This document shows, piece by piece, positions 23,610-31,693 of a stretch of 64,000 bases of DNA (its first letter is position 1; every line of letters begins with the position of its first letter). The notes beneath the pieces are model-generated. The model saw only the letters and a program-made list of their open reading frames with translations. It was not told the origin of the DNA and did no database searches. A program made the translations under genes and the position numbers. Source of the stretch: Qipengyuania_B sp965214525 (GTDB lineage: Bacteria; Pseudomonadota; Alphaproteobacteria; Sphingomonadales; Sphingomonadaceae); the NCBI GenBank assembly GCA_965214525.1, contig OZ243959.1:2666001-2730000 (forward strand). The letters run 5' to 3'.

Positions 23610-24866
23610 ATGTCCGAAGCCTACATCATCGATGCCGTCCGCACCCCGCGCGGGGTGGGCAAGCCCGGCAAGGGCGCGCTCAGCCACCTGCATCCGCAGC
23701 ATCTGGCCGCGACCGTCCTCAAGGCCATCAAGGACCGCAACGACCTCGATACCGCCACGGTCGACGACATCGTCTGGTCGACCAGCAGCCAGAACGGCAA
23801 GCAGGGCGGCGACCTTGGACGGATGGCGGCGCTCAGCGCGGGCTACGACGTCAAGGCCAGCGGCACCACGCTCGACCGCTTCTGCGGCGGCGGGATCAGC
23901 AGCGTCAACTTCGCCGCCGCCAGCGTGATGAGCGGGATGGAGGATTGCGTCATCGCCGGCGGAACCGAGATGATGAGCTACACCGCCGCGCACGCCGCCG
24001 AGCAGGCCAACGCCGGACTGCCGCCGCGGCTGATGGGCAGCGGGCACGAAGCGCTCGACGCGCTGCATCCGCAGTCGCACCAGGGCGTCTGCGGCGACGC
24101 GATCGCCACGCTAGAAGGCATCGACCGCGAGAGCCTCGACGCGCTCGCGCTCGTCAGCCAGCAGCGGGCCGACCGCGCGATCAAGGAAGGGCGCTTCGAC
24201 AAGAGCGTGGTCCCGGTGCACAATCCGGACGGATCGGTTGCGCTCGAGCGCGAGGAGTTTCCCCGGCCCGAGACCAGCGCCGGAGGGCTCGCTTCGCTCA
24301 AGCCGAGCTTTGCCGGGATCGCCGATTTCGACCTCGGCACCGGCTCGACCTTCCGCCAGCAGATCAACCGCCGCTATCCCGATCTCGAGATCGAGCACTT
24401 CCATCACGCGGGCAACAGCTCGGGCGTGGTCGACGGCGCCGCGGCGCTGCTGATCGCGTCACCCGAATATGCCGAGAAGAACGGCCTCAAGCCGCGCGCG
24501 CGGATCGTCGCCTACGCCAACCAGGGCGACGATCCCACGCTGATGCTCAACGCCCCGGTCCCGGCTGCCAGGAAAGTTCTCGCCAAGGCGGGTTTGACCA
24601 AGGACGACATCGACGTGTGGGAGATCAACGAGGCCTTCGCGGTGGTCGCCGAAAAGTTCATCCGCGATCTCGAGCTCGACCGGGAGAAGGTCAATATCAA
24701 CGGCGGCGCGATGGCGCTCGGCCACCCGATCGGGGCTACGGGCTCGATCCTCGTCGGCACCGCGCTCGACGAGCTCGAACGGTCGGGCGAGCGCTACGGC
24801 CTGATCACCATGTGCGCCGCGGGCGGCATGGCCCCGGCGCTGATCATCGAGCGGATCGATGGGTGA
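23610..24866 (+). CDS. Acetyl-CoA C-acyltransferase (thiolase)
   Basis: 418-aa degradative thiolase that cleaves a 3-ketoacyl-CoA with CoA, the final step of a beta-oxidation turn. Unlike the SCP2-type protein at 5173, all catalytic residues are present: nucleophile Cys92 in DRFCGGGISS, the His in GGAMALGHPIGATG, and the C-terminal Cys in MCAAGGMAPA. NEAFA (WEINEAFAVV) is also present. Length is somewhat above the usual 390 aa. ATG at 23610 follows GAAGGAAA, 25 bp downstream of the flavoprotein gene. Confidence 0.94.
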   Translation: MSEAYIIDAVRTPRGVGKPGKGALSHLHPQHLAATVLKAIKDRNDLDTATVDDIVWSTSSQNGKQGGDLGRMAALSAGYDVKASGTTLDRFCGGGISSVNFAAASVMSGMEDCVIAGGTEMMSYTAAHAAEQANAGLPPRLMGSGHEALDALHPQSHQGVCGDAIATLEGIDRESLDALALVSQQRADRAIKEGRFDKSVVPVHNPDGSVALEREEFPRPETSAGGLASLKPSFAGIADFDLGTGSTFRQQINRRYPDLEIEHFHHAGNSSGVVDGAAALLIASPEYAEKNGLKPRARIVAYANQGDDPTLMLNAPVPAARKVLAKAGLTKDDIDVWEINEAFAVVAEKFIRDLELDREKVNINGGAMALGHPIGATGSILVGTALDELERSGERYGLITMCAAGGMAPALIIERIDG

Positions 24867-24894
24867 AGCAAAGGCGGGGCGACAGGAGCGCGAA

Positions 24895-25668
24895 GTGACG
24901 GTTCCCCGCTTCGACCTGACGGGTCGCGTGGCCTTGGTGACGGGCGCTTCGTCGGGCCTGGGCGCGCATTTCGCACGCCTGCTTGCCTCGGCGGGCTGCG
25001 CGGTCGTGCTCGGCGCCCGCAGGACCGATCGCCTCGAAAGCCTGCACGCGGAGATCGAGGCGGCGGGAGGCCGGGCATTGCCCGTCGTGCTCGACGTCAC
25101 CGAAGAAGCCTCGACCATCGCCGCCTACGACGCGGCGGAAGCCGCCTTCGGCACCGTCGACACGATCGTCGCCAACGCCGGCGTCTCGGCCGACACGCTG
25201 TCCAGCCAGATCAGCGTCGAGGAGTGGGACGGCGTGTTCGCGGCCAACATGCGCGGCGCTTTCCTGACCGTGCGCGAGGGCGCCAAGCGGCTGATCGCCG
25301 CAGGCAGCGCGGAGAAGGAGAACGGGCGGGTCGTGGTCGTCGGCTCGATCACGGCGGACAAGATCTATCCGGGCACCACCGCCTATTCGGCCAGCAAGGC
25401 CGGGGTGCGGTACATGGCGAAGCTGCTGGCCCGCGAGTGGGCGCGCAAGGGCATCAACGTCAACGTCATCCAGCCAGGCTACTTCCCCACCGAAATGACC
25501 GACGATCTGTTCGAGAGCGACATGGGGCGGGGTTTGATCAAGAGCTTCCCGCGACGGCGATTGTGCAAAACCGAATGGCTCGATGTCCCCTTGCTCACGC
25601 TCTGCTCCGATCACTCGCGGGGCATAACGGGCAGCGTGTTCACGATAGACGATGGACAATCTCTCTAG
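24895..25668 (+). CDS. Short-chain dehydrogenase/reductase (SDR)
   Basis: 257-aa classical SDR. Cofactor motif TGASSGLGAHF, the strand motif VANAGVS, catalytic Ser in VVVGSIT, and the Tyr164-x3-Lys168 pair in AYSASKAG. Arg in the second strand (GARRTDRL) suggests NADP(H). Expected role: oxidation of a 3-hydroxyacyl-CoA before the thiolase. The GTG at 24895 is preferred because AGGAG lies 7 bp upstream; an ATG at 24859 would overlap the thiolase gene by 8 bp. Last gene of the catabolic run; two hairpins follow. Confidence 0.92.
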   Translation: MTVPRFDLTGRVALVTGASSGLGAHFARLLASAGCAVVLGARRTDRLESLHAEIEAAGGRALPVVLDVTEEASTIAAYDAAEAAFGTVDTIVANAGVSADTLSSQISVEEWDGVFAANMRGAFLTVREGAKRLIAAGSAEKENGRVVVVGSITADKIYPGTTAYSASKAGVRYMAKLLAREWARKGINVNVIQPGYFPTEMTDDLFESDMGRGLIKSFPRRRLCKTEWLDVPLLTLCSDHSRGITGSVFTIDDGQSL

Positions 25669-26058
25669 AAGGAGCCTGCCTGAAGCCACTTCAGGTTTGC
25701 GGAGCGAGCTGTCGAGGCTCGCATAGCGAGACTTTTGGAATTGCACTCGCCAGCAGTTGAATCCAGCTCACGCTTAAATTGCTCGGGCCGGCGCGGGGCA
25801 CTATGGAACTGCGAGTGTGGCGCTCAACGCCGTATTCTCGCACGTTTGGCAGCACACCCTGGTCGAGACGATGAAGCTTAATCTGATTGCTCAGTGGCGT
25901 ACGGAAGCTGAAAATGGTTTCGAACCAATACTTTATTTGCCATTTGCGGGCTTCTATGTGGGCTTTCGGAGATAACCACATCGCGCAAACTGTTGGATTT
26001 GCTTCCGAAAATGTCTTGAATTCGATGCCTCTTCTGTCCTTCGCGCCGACAGTGGCTT
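25669..26058. other. Gene-free interval between catabolic cluster and integrase
   Basis: 390 bp with lower GC than the catabolic genes. Apart from the hairpins at its left edge I see no convincing gene. A 96-codon minus-strand frame (25691-25981) has no recognisable domain. It may be remnant DNA of the mobile element. Confidence 0.5.
25679..25735 (+). terminator. Two hairpins after the catabolic operon (probable terminator)
   Basis: CCTGAAG-CCA-CTTCAGG (25679-25695) lies 10 bp after the SDR stop, followed by CTCGC-ATA-GCGAG (25718-25730) and then ACTTTT. The second has a short T run. Together they are a reasonable but weak transcription end for the catabolic operon. Confidence 0.45.
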
Positions 26059-27321
26059 TTATCGTGTCGACTTCGTGCTCTGTGCGTCGCTCTTCATCAG
26101 CCGCTCGATCCGATTTCCGATTTGATGCATGAGTGCGCCGTGCTCTTCGCGATATCGCGACTTGTTGTAACCAGCGATGAGCTGGCCTCCGATGTTAGAG
26201 TGCCCGAGCATGGCAGAAATGACGTGGGGCGGGGCACCCAGGTCGCCGGCAACTGTCGCTGCTGTACGCCGCAGCGCGTGAGCCGACCATCCAACCACTG
26301 CGCTTTTATTGGCGTTGCTTCTGAGCCATCGGCTCCAATTAATGAGCGGCCCGCCTTGTTCGGTCGTGAAGATTCGATCGAAAGGCTTGAGCCCGAGGTG
26401 CGCTACCCCCGCATTTTCATTCTTCGCGCGGATTAGCTGTCTCTGTCTCTTCAGAATCCTGACTGCCTGTTCGGAAAGAGGGATCTCCAAAGCCTCCTTA
26501 GGTTTACCCTTTCGGCGCGCTTGCTCGCGGGTGTCCTTCCGGCCTTCACCCGGGATAGTCCAGATTTTCTTCTTGAGATCGACCTGATCCCAAGTCGCAT
26601 CGGCAGCTTCGCTTCGCCGCGCCGCCGTCAAAAGAAGGAAAAGGCAACAGCGACCATAGGTATCATCCAGAGTCGGCAGCAATTTCTTGAGTTCAGCCTC
26701 TGATAACACCCGTTGGCGCGGCGCACCGGTAATGGGCTTTTCCAAGTTGAAGGGGCCGCTCATCAGGTCACGCTTGCTCGCCCATTTGATGACCGGACTG
26801 ATGTAACCGGCCGCGCGCGCGGCAGTCACCTTCGCTGGATGAGCGTCAATGGCCAATTGGATCTCGGCGGAGCGCAAGTCAATTGCGGGCCGAGCCAGCA
26901 TGGATTTGAAGAATGAGCGAAGATGCTGTTGCTGCACTTTGCCCGTCTTGAGTCCTGCGCCATTGCCGATCGTAAAATAGGCATCAATGATCGACCCGAA
27001 AGTGCCTACGCCCTCGACAGCAGACAGCGCCTTGAGCCGAGCCGTTCGTTTGTCGGCAGTTGGATCTGCACCATCCCTGACTGCGAGTCGAAGTTCTCCG
27101 GCCTTCTTGCGCGCATCTCCAAGGCTAAGGCCAGTGCCGATGTCGAACCGACGCATGATGCCATTGGCGCGCATGGCCAGTGACCAGGACTTCCCGCCTG
27201 ATGGCGCTACTCGCAATCGCAGCCCCGGAATGGCACCGTCCACGTGCTCTATTGTGCGAGTGGCATGTGGTTTCATCTTCGAGATTTGAAGAGCTGTAAG
27301 AGGAGCAACGCGTTTGGCCAT
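26059..27321 (-). CDS. Tyrosine recombinase / P4-type integrase
   Basis: 420-aa site-specific integrase. The N-terminal DUF4102-type arm-binding domain (LRLRVAPSGGKSWSL) is followed by a core-binding segment and the catalytic domain with the tyrosine recombinase residues: Arg in TAARRSEA, His-x-x-Arg in HALRRTAAT, His in LGHSN and the nucleophilic Tyr in the final IAGYNKSRYREEH region. P4-type integrases insert islands at the 3' ends of tRNA genes; a tRNA-Lys 3' fragment lies 176 bp upstream of this gene's start, as expected. It appears intact, so the island may still be mobile, but no excisionase gene is visible nearby. Confidence 0.95.
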   Translation of the reverse strand: MAKRVAPLTALQISKMKPHATRTIEHVDGAIPGLRLRVAPSGGKSWSLAMRANGIMRRFDIGTGLSLGDARKKAGELRLAVRDGADPTADKRTARLKALSAVEGVGTFGSIIDAYFTIGNGAGLKTGKVQQQHLRSFFKSMLARPAIDLRSAEIQLAIDAHPAKVTAARAAGYISPVIKWASKRDLMSGPFNLEKPITGAPRQRVLSEAELKKLLPTLDDTYGRCCLFLLLTAARRSEAADATWDQVDLKKKIWTIPGEGRKDTREQARRKGKPKEALEIPLSEQAVRILKRQRQLIRAKNENAGVAHLGLKPFDRIFTTEQGGPLINWSRWLRSNANKSAVVGWSAHALRRTAATVAGDLGAPPHVISAMLGHSNIGGQLIAGYNKSRYREEHGALMHQIGNRIERLMKSDAQSTKSTR

Positions 27322-27487
27322 AGCGGGATCAGTGGGTCAAAAAAAGGATTCACCTAGGATTCACCGTATGCGCGATTGGGCGGAACAATGCAAGAACAAT
27401 AGAGAACGATGAAAGCGCAAAAACCATTGTTCTTTCAGCAGACTAGAAGGCAAATTGGGAAGTTCTGGAACAACCTGGAAAATCACT

Positions 27488-27541
27488 GACCTACGGCTTT
27501 TAATCAGTAGGTCGCTGGTTCGAACCCAGCAGGGCTCACCA
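27488..27541 (+). other. Attachment site: 3' part of tRNA-Lys(UUU) with flanking inverted repeat
   Basis: From 27497 the sequence is the 3' part of a tRNA: anticodon loop CTTTTAA (27497-27503, anticodon UUU), 3' anticodon strand, variable loop, T arm GCTGG-TTCGAAC-CCAGC, acceptor strand AGGGCTC, discriminator A and encoded CCA ending at 27541. The 5' half is absent: nothing like a D arm or a matching GAGCCCT acceptor strand precedes it. The segment GACCTAC (27488-27494) is the exact inverse of GTAGGTC (27507-27513), flanking the loop like integrase core sites. Interpreted as the right att site of an integrated element. Not a functional tRNA gene. Confidence 0.75.
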
Positions 27542-27816
27542 TCTTTTCAAACACTTGGCGCCGTAGGGCTTTAAAGATGGTGCCGCTGCGAAGCTGCTAG
27601 CGATCGGATAGCGGCTTGGCCGGTCGGCCGGCATCGCAACTGAGCGCGATGGCAGCAGCAAGGCGACCCTGACCTTCACGACAGGGCGCGCTGTTTCGGA
27701 ACGAATGCGTTCCGCCCATCACCAGCGGCCTTGCGCCGGATCGATACCGTGCGTCCCCTATTCGCCAGATCCACGCTGTTACCGTCGAGTGACAGACACC
27801 GTATCTCGCGGCAGGG
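27542..27816. other. Gene-free interval to the right of the att site
   Basis: 275 bp without a supported gene. It contains an inverted repeat GGAACG-AATG-CGTTCC at 27698-27713 with no T run. That repeat could be a weak transcription end for the Crp-type gene or a protein site. Confidence 0.4.
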
Positions 27817-28551
27817 TCATTGATCGGTTGAGCGGCCGAATGGTCCGATCAGACGCCGATATTCGGCTTCCGATTTGCCATAGCCATTGCCGGCGATCTC
27901 TTCCAGCTTGCTCCGATCCAGGATTGTGACCAGACCGCGGGTGGAGCGGATCATGCCTGAACCTTCGAGGTTGTGCAGGGTCACGGTAACGCCGGTTCGT
28001 TGAGCGGAGATCATCATCGACATGAATTCATGGGTGAGAGCGATTTCGTCGCCATCGCTGCGGTCGTGGCACATGAGCAGCCAACGAGCGAGCCGCGATT
28101 CCACGCTAAAGTGGGCATTGGAGACAACGGAATGGCCGGTTTGGATCATCAAAGCTTCGGCATAGCGAAGGAAGACATTTCGGAGCGTTGCGCTTTGCGC
28201 GATCGCATCGCGAAATGCCTCAACTTCAATGCGCAAGGCATGTGAGTGATCGACCTGTATGTAGCTATCGTGAGGAGAACGGTCGCTGCCATGCAGCACC
28301 GCCGTTCCCGACATGCCTTCATGGCCGTAGATGCCAATTTCCGTTGCACCTTCATCAACCGACGATGAAACGATCGATGCTATGCCGCCTTCGAGGAAAT
28401 AGATGTGCTCGATCGGCTTGTTGGCCTCGAACAGCGGCATTCTCCGCTCAAGGGGGACACGCTTCAAATGGGGGTCAAGCAGCTTACGGTCATCGCCCGA
28501 AACCGCATTGAGCAACAGGTTTGAACCGGTGGAATGCGTTGAACTGGACAT
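27817..28551 (-). CDS. Crp/Fnr-family transcriptional regulator
   Basis: 244-aa regulator with an N-terminal cyclic-nucleotide-binding fold (FLEGGIASIV, then TEIGIYGHEGMSG) and a C-terminal winged helix (LTHEFMSMMISAQRTGVTVTLHNLEGSGMI). No Cys cluster for an FNR-type iron-sulfur centre and no clear cAMP signature, so the signal is unknown. The start is the ATG at 28551 (MSSSTHS); upstream in-frame codons extend into a divergent promoter region. Such proteins are common in sphingomonads near HisKA_2 kinases, as here, where the kinase gene is divergent 380 bp away. Confidence 0.88.
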   Translation of the reverse strand: MSSSTHSTGSNLLLNAVSGDDRKLLDPHLKRVPLERRMPLFEANKPIEHIYFLEGGIASIVSSSVDEGATEIGIYGHEGMSGTAVLHGSDRSPHDSYIQVDHSHALRIEVEAFRDAIAQSATLRNVFLRYAEALMIQTGHSVVSNAHFSVESRLARWLLMCHDRSDGDEIALTHEFMSMMISAQRTGVTVTLHNLEGSGMIRSTRGLVTILDRSKLEEIAGNGYGKSEAEYRRLIGPFGRSTDQ

Positions 28552-28932
28552 ATGTCGCGCTGTATCTGGGGCGAAAGCGCAAGTCCTCTTCCGGCTGCCC
28601 GCGCCCTGAAAACCAGCGAGCAATGCCCTGTATATAGGAGAGGGGACGCGGAAAGCCAAACCAGCGTAAGCGATTGTATACTGGCGGACAGTTTGTCGAA
28701 ATTGCCGCGAACATGTGGCAGAGGTGTATTTCTGTTAACGATCTGGAGAAGGCCATGCGGGGGTCAAACGCCAGTTTCTACAGCGATAAAGAGAAGGACA
28801 TGAGGATCGAACGAGTAGCTTTCGGCCTGCGTCCAACACTGATCACAATCTCCCAACGATACGAAGCAAGAACAGCGGATCGCAATCGCCGGCTGATCCT
28901 TGGCCCACGGTTCGTCTCGAAAGGTTCTCCTC
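28552..28932. other. Divergent intergenic region between Crp-type regulator and HisKA_2 kinase
   Basis: 381 bp, presumably holding both promoters. A 93-codon plus-strand frame (28674-28955) overlaps the kinase start and lacks domain similarity, so I do not call it. No confident sigma or operator motif seen. Confidence 0.4.
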
Positions 28933-29598
28933 ATGGCAACTCAGCTGATGAATGACGTCCATATCCAAAGGCAAATTGCGCCGGACGAGGACCTGCTCCT
29001 GCGCGAACTCACGCATCGTTGCAGCAACGACCTGCAAATGGTGGTCAGCCTTCTCAGCCTGCAAAGTAAGCGCGTGCAATGCGATGAAGCCCGGGTCGCG
29101 CTGGCTGATGCCATGGAGCGTGTCGCTGTCTTGGCGCGCTCGCGGGCGATGCTTCATCGCAACGAGCGGCTGACGCTCGAGGCCGCATTGCTTCAGGTCT
29201 GCGAGGCCATGCAGGCTCAGGCAGAGCCGCGCGGCGTACTGATTTCGTTCACGGTGTCGGAAGCATGCGATGGTCTTTCGCAGAAGCAGATCACCACCCT
29301 CGCTCTGGTGGTGAACGAGCTTATCACCAATGCGCTCAAACACGCCTTTCATGATGATCATGGCGGACGCATCGAGGTCTGCGTGACACCATACGATGGG
29401 ACGGCGCTGAAAATCACGGTAGAGGACGACGGAAGACCGTTCGAGAGCGCGGGGAGCCAAAAAACCCGCCGTTTCGGTCTTGATCTGGTGACGCGGCTGA
29501 TCGGATCGATTGCTGGTCTCGTCATCCCGCCGGCCAACGGATCCAAAACTTTCGAACTGCGAATTCCGCGCGCAAAGTTCGAAGTAGCAGCAATCTAG
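28933..29598 (+). CDS. Sensor histidine kinase, HisKA_2/HWE-like, without sensor domain
   Basis: 221-aa kinase. The phosphoacceptor is in the HisKA_2 box ELTHRCSNDLQMVVSLLSLQ (about residues 20-39). The ATPase domain follows: N box VVNELITNALKHAF, G1-like VEDDGRPF, and a RFGLDLV G2 segment. There is no PAS, GAF or membrane domain, so it must receive its signal from a partner or act as a phospho-relay component; in alphaproteobacteria such kinases often feed PhyR in the general stress response. The start is the ATG at 28933 after AAGG; 28951 and 28900 are alternatives. Confidence 0.88.
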   Translation: MATQLMNDVHIQRQIAPDEDLLLRELTHRCSNDLQMVVSLLSLQSKRVQCDEARVALADAMERVAVLARSRAMLHRNERLTLEAALLQVCEAMQAQAEPRGVLISFTVSEACDGLSQKQITTLALVVNELITNALKHAFHDDHGGRIEVCVTPYDGTALKITVEDDGRPFESAGSQKTRRFGLDLVTRLIGSIAGLVIPPANGSKTFELRIPRAKFEVAAI

Positions 29599-29884
29599 CC
29601 TGCACAGCGGCTGACGGTTCCGGTTAGACGGACAAGACGATCGGGAAAAAACAGGGAGAGAATCCCTTTTGCCTCCTTGCCCGAGCTGCTCCGTAACCTG
29701 AAGCGGACGCTACGCCAAGCCGGTCAGACAGGGAATCGGTAGAGCGCGGCTGCGAACCCAGCGCGTAGCTTCGCGGCGCCGCTACTTAAGCTTCTCGCAT
29801 GACGCCGCGCTGCCGTGTCGACGAGCCGTTGGTCTTTATCGGCTTGCTGGGTAAGGAGACGTCGCAAGCGAATGGGAGCGTGCG

Positions 29885-31462
29885 ATGACTTCCGATATCT
29901 TTCTGGGCAGAGCTAATGACGGATCGCGTCAGGCGCTCGATCTTGGCAAGGCGAACCGGCACGGTTTGATCGCCGGCGCGACCGGCACCGGCAAGACGGT
30001 CACCTTGCAGGGCCTGGCGGAAGGTTTCTCCGCGCAGGGCGTTCCGGTGTTCCTGGCCGATGTGAAGGGCGATCTCTCCGGCATTGCCATGCCCGGCTCA
30101 CCGACCTTTCCCCACGCCCAAAAGCTGGAGGCACGTGCGCGTGAACTCGGGATGGACGATTACGCCTATGCCGACAATCCGGTCGTATTCTGGGATTTGT
30201 ATGGCGAACAGGGCCATCCGATCCGCGCCACCGTATCGGAAATGGGGCCGCTGCTGCTGGCCCGCCTGCTCGATCTCAACGACACGCAGGAGGGGGTCCT
30301 GCAAATCGTGTTTCGGCATGCAGACGAAAATGCCTTGTTGCTCCTGGATTTCGCCGATCTGCAGGCGGTGCTGCGATGGGCGGCAACCAGCGCCGCGGAA
30401 TTGTCCGGCAAATACGGCAATGTCAGCAAGCAGAGCGTAGGAGCGATCCAGCGTAAATTGCTGACCTTCGAAGCGCAGGGCGCAGACCTGTTCTTCGGCG
30501 AGCCGGCGCTGGAGATCGACGATTTCCTTCGCACGGACGAGCGGGGGCACGGCGTCATCAACGTACTGGCAGCCGACCGGCTGATCCGCAGTCCCAAACT
30601 GTACGCGACCTTCCTGTTGTGGCTGCTGGCTGAATTGTTCGAGACATTGCCCGAGATAGGGGATGTTGAGAAGCCCAGGCTGGTGTTCTTCTTCGACGAG
30701 GCGCATCTGCTGTTCGACGACGCGCCAACAGCCCTGCAGGACACGATCGAGCAGGTCGTCCGCCTCATCCGGTCGAAGGGCGTTGGGGTTTACTTCGTTA
30801 CACAGAACCCAACCGACATTCCCGAAGCTGTTGGCGGGCAGCTTGGCAACAGGGTCCAGCATGCCTTGCGAGCGTTTACGCCGCGCGACCGACGCGCGAT
30901 CAAGGCGGCTGCCGAGACGTTCCGTACAAACCCCGACTTGGATGTGGAACAGGCCATCACGGAACTTCGGGTAGGCGAAGCGCTGGTTTCTACCTTGCTT
31001 GACGACGGAGCGCCGTCGATCGTCCAGCGCACGCTGATCAAGCCGCCGCACAGCCGGTTGGGGCCGGTCACCGCTACGGAACGGCAAATCATCCAGGCGG
31101 CCTCGCCATTGTCCGGCAAATACGATGTGCCCATCGATCGGGAAAGCGCCGCCGAAGTGCTGTTGGCGAAAGCTGCCGATGCTACGTCGACGGCGGACGA
31201 GGTAGCGGCGAAAGGCCGCGCCCAGATTGCCAAGCGTCCACGCAAGACGACATCGCTGTGGGAAAGGGCAGGCAAGGCGGCGGCAGGTGCCGCGGCCAGT
31301 TCCGCCGCAACCATCCTTGCTGCGAAGATCACCGGCCGAACGTCTCGTTCGAGTCCCGTTCGCAACGCGGCCACCTCGGCGGCGGGGACCATCGCGACCG
31401 GTTTGGGGGGAGCGATCGCCGGACGGTTCGTGAGGAACCTGATCGGCGGCCTGATGCGATAG
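29885..31462 (+). CDS. HerA/DUF853-type ATPase
   Basis: 525-aa P-loop ATPase of the HerA/FtsK superfamily, DUF853 branch (YjgR-like). Walker A is GATGTGKT (residues 31-38) within HGLIAGATGTGKTVTLQG; Walker B is RLVFFFDEAHLLF; the sensor region is VYFVTQNPTDIPEAVGGQLGNRVQHALRAFTPRD. The C-terminal 70 residues are Ala/Gly-rich and weakly hydrophobic (GTIATGLGGAIAGRFV), as usual for this family. ATG at 29885 follows GGGAG. The physiological role of the family is not established; DNA translocation is inferred from the superfamily. Confidence 0.9.
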   Translation: MTSDIFLGRANDGSRQALDLGKANRHGLIAGATGTGKTVTLQGLAEGFSAQGVPVFLADVKGDLSGIAMPGSPTFPHAQKLEARARELGMDDYAYADNPVVFWDLYGEQGHPIRATVSEMGPLLLARLLDLNDTQEGVLQIVFRHADENALLLLDFADLQAVLRWAATSAAELSGKYGNVSKQSVGAIQRKLLTFEAQGADLFFGEPALEIDDFLRTDERGHGVINVLAADRLIRSPKLYATFLLWLLAELFETLPEIGDVEKPRLVFFFDEAHLLFDDAPTALQDTIEQVVRLIRSKGVGVYFVTQNPTDIPEAVGGQLGNRVQHALRAFTPRDRRAIKAAAETFRTNPDLDVEQAITELRVGEALVSTLLDDGAPSIVQRTLIKPPHSRLGPVTATERQIIQAASPLSGKYDVPIDRESAAEVLLAKAADATSTADEVAAKGRAQIAKRPRKTTSLWERAGKAAAGAAASSAATILAAKITGRTSRSSPVRNAATSAAGTIATGLGGAIAGRFVRNLIGGLMR

Positions 31463-31693
31463 AATGCTCGCAAAACGCGAAAATTACTCACGCTGCGCGC
31501 CTGTCATCTTGTTCGACGTATCGCCGGACGAACGAACCCGTAGCCCATTCCCATCATGTTGCTGCCGATCCTATATCGGCTGCCAGTCCGTTCCCTGCGC
31601 TGGCTAGGACAGCGGTCTCGTTGTCCGCGGTTGACCCCTCGCAAGGCTTCGGGCAGTCCGCGAACCGTCAAGAACAGGCTACAGGTTGCCGGA

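Noticed and set aside
25691..25981. 96-aa minus-strand reading frame
   Set aside because: No recognisable domain, no clear ribosome binding site, and it overlaps the terminator-like hairpins.
27480..27541. Complete tRNA-Lys gene
   Set aside because: Only the part from the anticodon loop to CCA matches; no D arm and no acceptor 5' strand complementary to AGGGCTC precede it, so it is an att remnant and not a functional tRNA.
27698..27713. GGAACG-AATG-CGTTCC as a LexA box
   Set aside because: The spacing between GAAC and GTTC is 6 bp, which fits neither the alphaproteobacterial direct-repeat box nor the Gram-positive N4 palindrome, and no SOS gene is nearby.
28674..28955. 93-aa plus-strand reading frame before the HisKA_2 kinase
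   Set aside because: It overlaps the kinase start in another frame, has a poor start codon context and no domain similarity.
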